DNA of 61,050 bases, taken from Actinotignum sanguinis (GTDB taxonomy: Bacteria > Actinomycetota > Actinomycetes > Actinomycetales > Actinomycetaceae). The stretch lies in contig NZ_QDIE01000010.1 in the NCBI RefSeq assembly GCF_003957255.1, forward strand, positions 1-61,050, read 5' to 3'. The notes beneath the pieces were generated by a model. It saw only the letters and a list, made by a program, of their open reading frames with translations. It did no database searches and was not told the DNA's origin. This document shows positions 48,385 to 56,673 of this stretch, piece by piece (the first letter of the stretch is position 1; each line of letters starts with the position of its first letter). A program made the translations under genes and the position numbers.

Positions 48385-49385
48385 CAGTTCTTGTCATTGG
48401 CGATGCCATCGCCAACCAGCGCGAACAGGAAACCCCTTTTCGTGCCGGCACCATGTTTAAGGTGGCGGTCAATCTGGCCCACCTGGCGCGCGAAGTGCGG
48501 ATGGTCACCGATGTCTCCGAAGCCTCCGATCCACAAGTTGTGCGTGATTACGCCGCCGAGCACGGCGTGGAACTCCTCTTGCGCCCCACCTCGGCTCCCT
48601 CCAGCGCCGCTCTCGCCTCCGGATTGCCCACCCCGCCCCCGGCTGCTTTCACCGAAGCTCATTACGGGGAGGGGCACGGGGATCCGGAAGAAAGCTGGAA
48701 TATTTTGCCAGCTCCGGAACGCGGCGCCCGCAAACTAGATTTTGATCTTTTCAGCCCCTCGGCCACTATTTTCGGTGGGGACGCCTGCCACGCCATGCCC
48801 GTAGCTCACACCGTCCGCGAGTGGCTGCGGGTGTGCCGGTCCACCTCCACCATCATCTACTCCCCGGCACTGCGCCACCCCCGGGCCCGCAACCTGGATC
48901 GGGTCCGTATCCAAGCCGAAAGTTTCTTGCAGCTTAGTGACGTCGTCGTCGCAACCTCAAAAGACATCCGGCTCCTCTACGGTATCAGCGGTCCCGAAAA
49001 TGAGTTCGCCGCGGTAGCCGAACACTGGTTTAGCTTCGGGCCGCGACTCGTGGCCATTCTTCTTGAGGACGGTGCCGCACTCATGATCACCGCCTCGGGT
49101 GACCGCCTCCACGTAGCTTCGCTGCCGCGCCCCTGTGTGGACGTGGCAGGAGCTCGCAGCGCTTTTATAGCCACCACCATCGATACGCTGGACCGGGTGA
49201 GTCTGCTCGGTCGGGAAGCTAGCCCCGGGCTCGCCACCATGTCCATGTCCCACCTGTATACCGTGGGTGCTTTCGCCACCACCGCACGCAGCCTTATGAC
49301 CGCGCATGCCGGCTGGGAACCGCTCACCCGCAATGAACTCAGCGAGGGCTTCTTCGAATACCAGAGTCGCGAAGGCTTGATTTAG
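48381..49385 (+). CDS. PfkB/ribokinase-fold protein, probably inactive as a kinase
   Basis: 334 aa. The start MTVLVIGDAIANQ, the FGGDACHAMP-like middle, the SDVVVATSKDIRLLYG segment (the usual NExE region) and VAILLEDGAALMI are PfkB-like. The second family signature, normally D-[TV]-x-GAGD with the catalytic Asp, reads VDVAGARSAFIAT: the GAGD Asp is absent (Arg-Ser in its place). The sugar-binding residues at the N-terminus are also weak. It may be a regulatory or binding protein that has kept the fold. It is translationally coupled to xseB and overlaps the 3' end of the convergent isoprenyl transferase by 4 bp. Confidence 0.65.
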   Translation: MTVLVIGDAIANQREQETPFRAGTMFKVAVNLAHLAREVRMVTDVSEASDPQVVRDYAAEHGVELLLRPTSAPSSAALASGLPTPPPAAFTEAHYGEGHGDPEESWNILPAPERGARKLDFDLFSPSATIFGGDACHAMPVAHTVREWLRVCRSTSTIIYSPALRHPRARNLDRVRIQAESFLQLSDVVVATSKDIRLLYGISGPENEFAAVAEHWFSFGPRLVAILLEDGAALMITASGDRLHVASLPRPCVDVAGARSAFIATTIDTLDRVSLLGREASPGLATMSMSHLYTVGAFATTARSLMTAHAGWEPLTRNELSEGFFEYQSREGLI

Positions 49386-50143
49386 CGCCCGCGGCGCCGG
49401 TCACGTTGCGTATAGTCACGCAGGGCACGCAAGAAATCCACGCGCCGGAAATCCGGCCAGTAGGTTTCGCAGAAATAGAGTTCGGTGTGCACGGACTGCC
49501 AGAGCATAAAACCGCTCATGCGCTGCTCCCCGCTCGTGCGAATCACCAAGTCAGGATCAGGTTGGCCACGGGTGTAAAGATGGTCAGTAATATCCGCGAG
49601 CGAAAAATCTTCGGCAACCTCCGCGAGGCTACGCCCGGCTGCTGCTTCATCGCGCAGATAGGAGCGTACCGCGTCGGTAATTTCTTGACGCCCGCCGTAG
49701 CCCACCGCAATATTCACATGTAAAGCGCTACAGGCTTCGGTGCTCGCGGCCGCGGCACGCAAGCGCTGTGCATATTCCTCACCAAGAAGATCGAGATTCC
49801 CCACCGCCACCAGGCGGAAACGGCCAGAACGCGCCAGATTTTCAACAGTTTCACAAATAATGGTCAGTAGCGGACCCACTTCTTCCGCTGCCCGGGAAAG
49901 ATTATCCGTGGAGAGCAACCACAGGGTCACCACCTCAATGCCGGCGTCTTCGCACCACCCGAGGACCTCAGCGATACGCTCAGCCCCGGCCCGGTGCCCG
50001 AAGGTGGCAGATTCTCCCAGCTCCCGCGCCCAGCGGCGATTCCCGTCCAGCATAATTGCCACATGCTTGGGCATACGCTTCCCGGAAAGCTCACGCACCA
50101 AGCGGCGCTCATAGGCTGCGTAGAGCCATGCTGACATTCCCAC
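49382..50143 (-). CDS. uppS: cis-prenyl (isoprenyl) diphosphate synthase
   Basis: About 253 aa from the GTG at 50143, with GGGAGG 7 nt upstream; the ATG at 50137 is the other option. It extends allylic diphosphates with isopentenyl diphosphate to Z-prenyl products that feed wall-lipid carriers. Catalytic HVAIMLDGNRRWAREL (Asp and Arg), STDNLSRAAEEV, and VIRTSGEQRMSGFMLWQ with the usual RTSGE, plus FCETYWPDF near the end, are complete. It resembles the short Z-FPP or undecaprenyl synthases, between which I cannot decide. Next to TrhA, as in Mycobacterium Rv1085c-Rv1086. Confidence 0.92.
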   Translation of the reverse strand: MGMSAWLYAAYERRLVRELSGKRMPKHVAIMLDGNRRWARELGESATFGHRAGAERIAEVLGWCEDAGIEVVTLWLLSTDNLSRAAEEVGPLLTIICETVENLARSGRFRLVAVGNLDLLGEEYAQRLRAAAASTEACSALHVNIAVGYGGRQEITDAVRSYLRDEAAAGRSLAEVAEDFSLADITDHLYTRGQPDPDLVIRTSGEQRMSGFMLWQSVHTELYFCETYWPDFRRVDFLRALRDYTQRDRRRGR

Positions 50144-50472
50144 GCTGTCTCCCTCCCTCGTTCTAGCCACTGTGGCCCGAGCCGTGCCCGGGAGCCGCAA
50201 TTGAGCTGCGCCCGGCAATGCTTGCAATCGACCCGCGCCCGTCAAAGCCGCAGCTGAGCCGCACAACTAGATGCCTAACCGTTTAACTGTAGCCCGCCCA
50301 TCCTGAGGGAACAGGAAAAGATACCCGGAAAATACTCAGGCAAGCAGCGTACACTTGCGCCAGCGGCTCACAGCGATGGGCAAACCGGAACCACACGTAC
50401 CGCTGCGCCCATCGCCGCGTTTGCTGATCTTCGGATATCCCGGAGGTATTCACCGACCACGTGGGGAGCACC
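50144..50472. promoter_or_regulatory. Divergent intergenic region between uppS and trhA
   Basis: 329 bp with promoters for both directions expected. I see an imperfect CCTGAG...CTCAGG dyad at about 50304-50340 and an A/T-rich stretch at about 50270-50340 that may hold the leftward promoter. No small gene or riboswitch is evident. Confidence 0.35.
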
Positions 50473-51258
50473 ATGACCCGTCCTTGTCACGCCACTAGCG
50501 AACGCCACCCGGATCATCTCTCTCAGCCACCGCATCGTGAAAAGAAAGACCGAGCTTCCCATACCGCGCCAGGGCGGGCCCGGGCAGCACGGAATCTCCG
50601 ATCCTTGCCCGCGGGCGCACTCCCGAAACCAACCCTGCGCGGTTGGCAGCACGCCATTATTGCCCCGCTTGCGCTGGCAAATATGATCGTGCAAATAGTT
50701 TTTGCGCCCACTGCCGCACTCACCATCGGCGTCATAGTGTTCGGGTTGAGCGCCGTCGTGTTATTCGGTCACTCCGCGGTCTATCACCTGGGCTCGTGGG
50801 GACCGAAAGTACACGCTATTTTGCGGCGCCTGGATCACTCAAATATTTTCCTGCTTATCGCCGGAACCTACACCCCGCTCTCCCTTGCCCTACTGCCGGG
50901 CGGCACCGCAGCGCTGGTGCTGGCCATCGTGTGGGGCGGGGCGCTCGGCGGGATAGCGCTCTCCAATTTCTGGCCGGCCGCCCCGCGCTGGCTGTACGTT
51001 CCCCTCTATATTGCGCTCGGATGGGTGGCCATCTGGTTCCTCCCCGATATGTGGGAGGCCGGCGGCCCGGCCATCGTCTGGCTCATTATTGCCGGCGGGA
51101 TCTGCTACACGGTAGGCGCACTCGCCTACGCATTCCGCTGGCCCAATCCCTGGCCGCGCACCTGGGGATTCCACGAATTCTTCCACTCCGGGACAGTGGC
51201 GGGCTACGCCTGCCACGCGGTGGCGGTGTGGCTTACCCTCTTCGCTGTCGCCTCGTGA
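50473..51258 (+). CDS. trhA: TrhA/hemolysin III family membrane protein
   Basis: 261 aa from the ATG at 50473 after a GGGGAG site. A 55-residue basic cytoplasmic tail is followed by seven helices of the PAQR/hemolysin III type. Conserved polar residues are seen in FGHSAVYHLGSW, RLDHSNIFLLIAGTYTPLS and HEFFHSGTVAGYACH (the metal-binding Ser, Asp and His residues). The family affects membrane fluidity and lipid homeostasis. Gene order with uppS agrees with other actinobacteria. Confidence 0.9.
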   Translation: MTRPCHATSERHPDHLSQPPHREKKDRASHTAPGRARAARNLRSLPAGALPKPTLRGWQHAIIAPLALANMIVQIVFAPTAALTIGVIVFGLSAVVLFGHSAVYHLGSWGPKVHAILRRLDHSNIFLLIAGTYTPLSLALLPGGTAALVLAIVWGGALGGIALSNFWPAAPRWLYVPLYIALGWVAIWFLPDMWEAGGPAIVWLIIAGGICYTVGALAYAFRWPNPWPRTWGFHEFFHSGTVAGYACHAVAVWLTLFAVAS

Positions 51259-51449
51259 GCCCAGCCGGCACGGCGCACCCGGCACCCTGCGCACCACCGG
51301 CCAGCACGCTCACTGCGAGCAAGCCAGCTGCCAGCAAGCCCGCTGCCAGCTCCCCGCGGCCCGCAGGGCCGCGCGGCGTCGTCGTACCCCTCCTCTAGAA
51401 TGGTGCCCAGCATCACAGAGAATTTCTCAGGCACAGGAGTGAAGAGAAG

Positions 51450-52484
51450 ATGAGCAAAAAGAAGAACGCGGAGGCGCGAGAGCAGGCCGTCAGCTGGAGT
51501 ACGGCCCCCGGAATTGCGCTGCGGGTCCGGGATGGTTTTCAGATTGCCTCCGTTGATACCGGATCCACGCCGGGCTGGCACGGCGCGAAAAAGGCCGGGA
51601 AAGCTGCCATGAAGGAGCGTGGCAAGCTCCTCGCGGAGCTGCAAGAACGGCTCTACGCTGAAGCGCGTCAGGGCGGCGAACGGCGGGTGCTGCTCGTCGT
51701 GCAGGGGATGGATACTGCCGGGAAGGGCGGTATTTGCCGGCACGTGCTCGGGATGGTCGACCCGCAAGGCGTGCATCTGCGTTCTTTCGGGGTACCCACC
51801 GCGGAGGAACTCTCCCACGATTTCCTGTGGCGGATTCGGCGCGCGTTACCGCCGGCTGGGATGATCGGCGTTTTTGACCGCTCGCATTACGAGGACGTGC
51901 TGGTCGGGAAGGTTGATGAGCTGGCTACTCCCGCGGAGATCGAGGAGCGGTACAAAAAGATTAATGAGTTCGAGCGGGAACTCGTGGATGCGGGATATAC
52001 GCTCGTCAAGGTGGCTCTGCTTATCGGCTATGAGGAACAGGGGTTCCGGCTGCTGCGCCGGCTGGCGCGCCGCGATAAACACTGGAAGTATTCGCCTTCT
52101 GATGTGGCGGCACGCGCCCAGTGGCCCGCCTATATGGATGCCTACCAGGCGATGTTTGAGCGCACCTCCACGGAATATGCCCCGTGGTATGCGGTGCCGG
52201 CAGACCGTCAGTGGTTCGCGCGGCTCGCGGTGACCGAGCTCCTCGCCCAGGCGCTGGCCCACCTGGCCCCGCGCTGGCCGGAAGTACGCTGGGATCCGCG
52301 CACCCAGGCCGCGCAGGTGCTCGCCACCATGCCTCGCCACACCGCGCAGCTCTCTGTGGAAGAACTGCGCGCGCAGGCCGAGGAGGTCGCCGCAGAATCC
52401 GAGGATTACCGCAACGGCGTGGAAAAGCTCATCACTCAAGATGCCCGCAAGGACGCCGGGGAACGGGTAGGAAACGCGCAGTAG
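51450..52484 (+). CDS. Polyphosphate kinase 2 (PPK2) family protein
   Basis: 344 aa. PPK2 enzymes use polyphosphate to phosphorylate AMP, ADP or GDP, or run in reverse. Walker A VVQGMDTAGKGGICRHV at about 90, RSFGVPTAEELSHDFLWR, lid module and Walker B GVFDRSHYEDVLV follow in order, and PSDVAARAQWPAYMDAYQAMF and DRQWFARLAVTELL match the PPK2 class I-type body. N-terminal 50 residues are variable. GAAGAG ribosome site before the ATG. Mca follows convergently 20 bp away. A Ppx/GppA gene 6 kb to the right also acts on polyphosphate or ppGpp. Confidence 0.9.
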   Translation: MSKKKNAEAREQAVSWSTAPGIALRVRDGFQIASVDTGSTPGWHGAKKAGKAAMKERGKLLAELQERLYAEARQGGERRVLLVVQGMDTAGKGGICRHVLGMVDPQGVHLRSFGVPTAEELSHDFLWRIRRALPPAGMIGVFDRSHYEDVLVGKVDELATPAEIEERYKKINEFERELVDAGYTLVKVALLIGYEEQGFRLLRRLARRDKHWKYSPSDVAARAQWPAYMDAYQAMFERTSTEYAPWYAVPADRQWFARLAVTELLAQALAHLAPRWPEVRWDPRTQAAQVLATMPRHTAQLSVEELRAQAEEVAAESEDYRNGVEKLITQDARKDAGERVGNAQ

Positions 52485-52504
52485 CTAGCGGGAACGGGCA
52501 GTCA

Positions 52505-53407
52505 CTAGCGGTAGCGCGCCGCCGCTTGCTCTTCGCTCTCCAACCCGGGCACCCGCGCGAAGAGGTCCGTTTCGCCCTCCGCGGGCGCCGGGCCCACGGT
52601 GGAGGCTGCCAGGTAGAAGTCCTCGTGCGGCCACACCTGCGCCTCCAGCTCCCGCGGCGCAGCGAAGAAAAGCCCGTTCGGGTCGATTTGGGAGGCGTGC
52701 GCACGCATGGCCGCGTCACGTAGTGGAAAATATGCGACGACGTCGACCCGCGTGGTTGCGGCATGCCGCGGGCGCGGGAATTGCGCGGCCTCTGTGAGCC
52801 ATTCCGTGAATGGGCTGGCCTGGCCGGCGGCGAGAATCGCTTCGTGTAAAGTGCGCAGCCGGGTGAAGGAAAGATTGGCGTCATAATACAATTTGGAGAC
52901 CTGCCAGGGCTTACCCAGTTCCGGCCAGCACGGCTCGCCCGCCAGCCGCACTGCCGCGAGGGTCGCGGTATGGGTGCGCAAGTGATCGGGATGCGGGTAG
53001 CCGCCGTTTTCGTCATAGGTGGTCACCACCTGGGGCCGAAATTCGCGGATCTGGGCCACGAGCGCGCGGTGGACATCCGCATCCGTGGCCCGGGCAAAAC
53101 TATCGGCGGGCAGCTCCACATCCGGGTAGCCCTCGGGGAGTCCGGAATCCACAAAGCCGAGGAAAACGTGCTCAATGCCGAGGATTCGAGCGGCTGCTGC
53201 CATTTCTTCCCGGCGTAGCTGCGCCATAGTGCGCCCGGCCAGAGCGGCGTCGTCGAATAAAGGATTGAGGATATCCCCGCGTTCGCCACCCGTGCAGGTG
53301 ACTACCCGCACCCGGCCGAGGCGGGCGTATGATGCCAGGGTTGCTGCGCCTTTCGATGATTCGTCATCCGGGTGGGCATGGACGCAGAGGAGGCGGCGTT
53401 CGTCCAT
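52505..53407 (-). CDS. mca: Mycothiol S-conjugate amidase
   Basis: 300 aa from the ATG at 53407 after GAAGGAGAAT. It hydrolyses mycothiol conjugates of toxins to a mercapturic acid and GlcN-inositol. The zinc site is formed by VHAHPDDESSKGA (His, Asp-Asp) and GGYPHPDHLRTH (His). FLGFVDSGLPEG and TYDENGGYPHPDH point to Mca rather than MshB. The end with WPHEDFYLAAST is Mca-like. Mycothiol use places the organism among actinobacteria. Divergent from greA across 412 bp. Confidence 0.92.
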   Translation of the reverse strand: MDERRLLCVHAHPDDESSKGAATLASYARLGRVRVVTCTGGERGDILNPLFDDAALAGRTMAQLRREEMAAAARILGIEHVFLGFVDSGLPEGYPDVELPADSFARATDADVHRALVAQIREFRPQVVTTYDENGGYPHPDHLRTHTATLAAVRLAGEPCWPELGKPWQVSKLYYDANLSFTRLRTLHEAILAAGQASPFTEWLTEAAQFPRPRHAATTRVDVVAYFPLRDAAMRAHASQIDPNGLFFAAPRELEAQVWPHEDFYLAASTVGPAPAEGETDLFARVPGLESEEQAAARYR

Positions 53408-53819
53408 TATCCTTCTCCTTCCGCAGCTGGCGCGTGGGCTCATCGCGCGGGTTTTCTGCTAGTGATACGGGACTGCGGGCGCGCGCTCACGAGCGCGGCT
53501 GCCAGCAGGCCGATTCACCGCGCTACTCTACCAAGACGACTCGGGCGCTGCCCCGCGGTGGTAACCACGTGGAATACGGGCCGGGAATGTTGCAACCGCC
53601 GGAAGGCTGGTATGCTTAGCCGGAGAAACATGCCTGTCAGGGCATGAATTTTTTTATCCGAGTGGGGCGTCCCACCCGCGCCCAGCGCTCGGGCCCCCGC
53701 AACCGCATCGCCGCACGAAGGCGTGCCGAGCTGCGCCGCGCGAGCGCGGGCTCATAACAGAATGACCAACCGGGTAGGTGCGTACCGCACCCGCCCGCCG
53801 TGACGAGAAAGAGGAAGAG
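53408..53819. promoter_or_regulatory. Long greA upstream region with a premature terminator
   Basis: 412 bp between mca and greA. In Mycobacterium a DUF4307 membrane gene sits between these two, but I see no such gene here. A possible rightward promoter has TTGCAA at 53590-53595 and an extended TGGTATGCT at about 53609-53616, though the 15-nt spacing is short. It is followed by an intrinsic terminator at 53629-53655. The greA ribosome site (GAGGA) is at about 53811. Confidence 0.5.
53629..53655 (+). terminator. Intrinsic terminator (attenuator candidate) in the greA leader, overlapping a five-codon reading frame
   Basis: Stem CATGCC/GGCATG (53629-53634 with 53641-53646), loop TGTCAG, then AATTTTTTT. 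A GGAG lies 5 nt before the ATG at 53630, which opens a five-codon frame (MPVRA, then TGA) that spans the whole hairpin. No complete gene precedes it on this strand, so it either ends a small RNA or attenuates greA. Confidence 0.7.
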
Positions 53820-54305
53820 ATGTCTGAAAACACCAAGGGGGCTTGGCTCTCCCCCGAAACGTACGAGCACCTCAAGGCCGAACTCAATGACATGATTACC
53901 GTCCAGCGCGCGGAAATCGCCAAGAAGATCGAAGCGGCGCGCTCGGAAGGTGACCTGCGGGAGAACGGCGGCTATCAGGCGGCTCGCGAAGAGCAGTCGA
54001 AGCTGGAGGGGCGGATCGTGGAGCTGACCGCGTTGCTGGAAAACGCCCACGTATCCGAACCGCCCTCGGGCGATGAGGTTGCCTCCGGCACGGTTGTGAC
54101 GGCCACGATTGGCGGCATGGAAGAAACCTTCCTCCTCGGTTCGCGCGAGGCCGCTGACATCGTGGGAATGGAAGTGTATCCGGAAAGCGCGCCGCTCGGG
54201 CAGGCGATCCTGGGGCTGAAGAAGGGGGAAAAAACCACCTTCAAGAACCGCCTGGGCCGGCCCGTCAAGGTGGAAATCCTCGATATCAAGCCTTACGAAG
54301 GCTAG
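53820..54305 (+). CDS. greA: Transcription elongation factor GreA
   Basis: 161 aa, usual length. GreA enters the RNA polymerase secondary channel and stimulates cleavage of backtracked transcripts. The N-terminal coiled coil (about 15-80) has EARSEGDLRENGGYQAAREEQ, in which the acidic tip Asp-Leu-Arg-Glu-Asn matches the catalytic DLxEN. The C-terminal FKBP-like domain has GSREAADI and SPLGQAIL-type PLGQAILGLKKGE, ending VEILDI. Preceded by a long leader with a terminator. msrA follows 79 bp downstream. Confidence 0.96.
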   Translation: MSENTKGAWLSPETYEHLKAELNDMITVQRAEIAKKIEAARSEGDLRENGGYQAAREEQSKLEGRIVELTALLENAHVSEPPSGDEVASGTVVTATIGGMEETFLLGSREAADIVGMEVYPESAPLGQAILGLKKGEKTTFKNRLGRPVKVEILDIKPYEG

Positions 54306-54384
54306 AAGGCTCGGGTGCCACGCGAAGGCACAAGCGAAAACGGACAGCAAAGCGAAAGTCTAGGTACGAGGTAAGGAGCTGATC

Positions 54385-55044
54385 GTGAATCTTTCTGCTA
54401 CCACCGCACTGCCCGGCCGGGGCGATCCGATTAATCCGAATCCGGCGCCGCACGCGGTCCTGGGGACTCCCCTCCTGGCTGAACCCGGGCCGGGTGAGGA
54501 GCTCATTTACCTTGCCTCCGGGTGTTTTTGGGGTGCGGAAAAGCTAGCCTGGGAGGCGGGTGCGCTGAGCACCGCGGTCGGCTATATGGGTGGTACCACG
54601 CCCAATCCCACCTACGCTGAGGTGTGCACGGGTCGCACCGGGCACGCGGAAACGGTGCGGGTAGTTTTCGATCCGCGCGAGCTCCCGCTGGAAAAGTTGC
54701 TTCAGCTTTTCTTCGAGTCTCACGATCCCACCTCGCTTAACCGGCAGGGAAACGATGTGGGCACCCAGTATCGCAGCGCTATTTTTACGACGACGGACAC
54801 CCAGGAGCGCACCGCTCGGGCCATGATTGCTGGTTATGAGGATGTTCTCCGGGCTGCCGGGCGGGGAGTTATTGTGACGGAAGTGGTGCCGGCGCTGGCC
54901 GCCGGGCCTTTCTACCTGGCCGAAGAGGAGCACCAGGGGTATCTCCATAAGGTGCCGCACGGCTACCAATGCCATTCGCGCACTGGAATCGCCTGCCCGC
55001 TGCCGGGTGCCGGCCCGCTGCCGGGTGCTGGCCCGCTCGGCTAG
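54385..55044 (+). CDS. msrA: Peptide-methionine (S)-S-oxide reductase MsrA
   Basis: 219 aa. GTG start with AAGGAG upstream. It repairs methionine-S-sulfoxide. The catalytic Cys is in ASGCFWGAEKLAW; GYMGGTTPNPTYAEVCTGRTGHAE and DVGTQYRSAIF are the substrate and structural motifs, and a resolving-type Cys occurs in GYQCHSRTGIACPLP. The C-terminus carries a tandem duplication (PLPGAG twice, then PLG) coded by two 18-bp units. Cytosolic. A strong terminator follows. Confidence 0.95.
   Translation: MNLSATTALPGRGDPINPNPAPHAVLGTPLLAEPGPGEELIYLASGCFWGAEKLAWEAGALSTAVGYMGGTTPNPTYAEVCTGRTGHAETVRVVFDPRELPLEKLLQLFFESHDPTSLNRQGNDVGTQYRSAIFTTTDTQERTARAMIAGYEDVLRAAGRGVIVTEVVPALAAGPFYLAEEEHQGYLHKVPHGYQCHSRTGIACPLPGAGPLPGAGPLG
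55000..55035 (+). repeat. Two tandem 18-bp units at the 3' end of msrA
   Basis: Two copies differing at one base encode LPGAGP-type repeats at the C-terminus. Such units can expand or contract by slippage without changing the frame. Confidence 0.8.
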
Positions 55045-55092
55045 TACCTCGCCGGGCCCTCCCGGGGAAGAATAACGCGGGAATCATGCACG

Positions 55093-55127
55093 AAGGCCGG
55101 GACGGAAAAACATCCGTCCCGGCCTTT
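55093..55127. terminator. Intrinsic terminator between msrA and the Bax-inhibitor gene
   Basis: A perfect 14-bp stem (55093-55106 with 55113-55126) with a six-base AAAACA-type loop and short T-tails. It sits between converging genes and serves both. Confidence 0.88.
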
Positions 55128-55214
55128 GCTGTAGCTATCAGCCTTAGTGCCGCGGTACTGCTAGTTCTGAAATTCTGGCTCTAGTTCCGCGATTACGGCT
55201 AGTTCGCGATTCCC

Positions 55215-56177
55215 CTAGTTCCGCGAGGATGCGGCCAGGTAGGCCACAACGCGCAGCACTTCGAGGTAGATCCACAGCACCGTCATGACGATGCCGAAGG
55301 CTGCCGTCCACGCAAATTCCTTCGGGGCGTGGCGTTCCACCGCGAGCTTGGCGGTTTCCAGATCGGAGATGAGCACGTAGCCGGCCACCGCGATCATAAC
55401 CAGCCCGAGGATGATCCCCAGGTGGAAGCCACCCACCGTAATATTGCGCAGCGAGTTGGTCACGCCGGTCAGCATAAGAATGAGATTGACGAAACCGAAG
55501 ATAATGTAGGCAATCATAATGGTAAGGACCACACGCCGGCCCTTGGCCGTGGTGCGGACCTTTCCGGACATGTGGAGGAACACCGCCACACCCACCACAA
55601 TCGCGGTACCCAGAATCGCCTGGAAAGCCACCCCCGGATAGAGAGTGTCAAAAGCATTGGTGATCGCACCGAGGGCCACGCCCTGGAAAAGGGAGTAGGC
55701 AATGGAGATACCCGGGCCGACCATCGGGCGCCAGGCGCCGAACATACCCACCGCGAAAGCGATGAGGGAGGCCGGGATCGCGAGCATCATCGCGTAATCC
55801 AGCGGCACGAAGAGCATGGTGGCCGCGCCGGCAACAATGGAGACCGCCAGCAGAATCGCGGTTTTCACCATGGCATCGTCATAGGTCATGGTGGCGGTGG
55901 CCGGAGCCCCGAAAGCACCGGGCTGGCCGTAGCCACCCGCGTACTGGCCATAGCCCTGCTGCTGATAAGCCTGACCGTAGTCCGGATGCGCAAAGTTCTG
56001 CTGGTTATACCAATCGGGCTGCTCCGTACCGTAGCCACCCGGCTGTTCATAAACACCCGGACCGGCCTGGTAACCCTGACGCGGTTCCGTTGCAATATTG
56101 CCACCGCGGAACTGCTGGTTCGGTGTGGCAGCACCCTTGCGGAAATACGGGTTGTTACTCATCACGGGATTCGACAA
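55215..56177 (-). CDS. Bax inhibitor-1/YccA family membrane protein
   Basis: 320 aa from the TTG at 56177, whose AGGAGGG lies 4 nt upstream; the resulting MSNPVMSNNPYFRKG resembles the start of actinobacterial homologues, whereas the ATG at 56162 has no site. Residues about 10-100 are cytoplasmic and rich in Gly, Gln and Tyr (QPGGYGTEQ, YGQAYQQQGYGQYAGGYGQ). Six or seven helices follow. The family acts in membrane stress or calcium leak. The C-terminus VLWIYLEVLRVVAYLAASSRN fits. Its start overlaps the end of a small ORF by 23 bp. Confidence 0.88.
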   Translation of the reverse strand: MSNPVMSNNPYFRKGAATPNQQFRGGNIATEPRQGYQAGPGVYEQPGGYGTEQPDWYNQQNFAHPDYGQAYQQQGYGQYAGGYGQPGAFGAPATATMTYDDAMVKTAILLAVSIVAGAATMLFVPLDYAMMLAIPASLIAFAVGMFGAWRPMVGPGISIAYSLFQGVALGAITNAFDTLYPGVAFQAILGTAIVVGVAVFLHMSGKVRTTAKGRRVVLTIMIAYIIFGFVNLILMLTGVTNSLRNITVGGFHLGIILGLVMIAVAGYVLISDLETAKLAVERHAPKEFAWTAAFGIVMTVLWIYLEVLRVVAYLAASSRN

Positions 56178-56403
56178 AATACCCTCCTGTATTGTGGTGG
56201 ACCGCCGGATAAGCGGCCCGCCTACTATCAGACGCGACCATCGTCCGGTTAGCATCCAGGTTACGTAGAAACTTGGTTATAACTCGTCCAATATCGTCTC
56301 CAGGGTTATTCTCAAGCCCGTGCCTGAATTTTTCCTGAAAGGCTTCTCGGTTTTCCTCAATCAGCCTAAGAACACTGTTTCCGGGAATAAATCCGCAAAC
56401 CAT
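56155..56403 (-). CDS. Small ORF of unknown function immediately downstream of the tRNA gene
   Basis: 82 aa. It starts at the ATG at 56403, 16 nt after the 3' end of the tRNA on the same strand, and ends in the first codons of the Bax-inhibitor gene. It begins MVCGFIPGNSVLRLIEEN and continues as a charged amphipathic sequence (REAFQEKF, GRVITKFLRNLD), reading like real protein. Codons and base composition are more A/T-rich than in neighbours. No family is recognised. Weak ribosome site. It may be a genuine short protein, or a remnant of an element that inserted at the tRNA. Confidence 0.4.
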   Translation of the reverse strand: MVCGFIPGNSVLRLIEENREAFQEKFRHGLENNPGDDIGRVITKFLRNLDANRTMVASDSRRAAYPAVHHNTGGYFVESRDE

Positions 56404-56418
56404 GCCAGCATCCGGCGG

Positions 56419-56492
56419 TACCCCCGGACGGACTCGAACCGACACTGAACCGATTTTAAGTCGGGTGCCTCTGCCAATTGGGCTACGGGGGC
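56419..56492 (-). tRNA. tRNA-Leu (anticodon UAA), unusual short-variable-loop form
   Basis: 74 nt. The acceptor stem GCCCCCG pairs with CGGGGGU at 1-7 and 66-72 with one G-U. The D arm has a 3-bp stem and GG. The anticodon loop reads CUUAAAA, giving anticodon UAA, which decodes the Leu codon UUA. The variable loop has five bases (class I size), although bacterial tRNA-Leu is normally class II with a long arm. The anticodon stem has a C27-U43 mismatch and the T stem a U50-U64 mismatch. The T loop UUCGAGU is normal. CCA is not encoded (ACCG follows the stem). Isotype is assigned from the anticodon alone. Confidence 0.75.
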
Positions 56493-56673
56493 TGAACATG
56501 CGAGCACATTGGCGCGTATGAACATCCCTAGAATACTACCTTGTTGCGCCACCCTGTAGAGTAGGAGGGATCCTAAGCGCGTCGCTTCACCGGCTTTTAC
56601 CTGCGTAGAGGGCCGCCGGCCGGTAGCTGCGCCGTCGTACCACCAAAACCTAGGCACATAGAATCGAGAGGGA

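Noticed and set aside
50643-51398. Overlapping rightward frame through trhA that extends past its stop with SKPAASKPAAS repeats
   Set aside because: It is out of frame with the clear TrhA helices and has no domain; the repeated letters reflect a short C/G-rich DNA repeat after the trhA stop.
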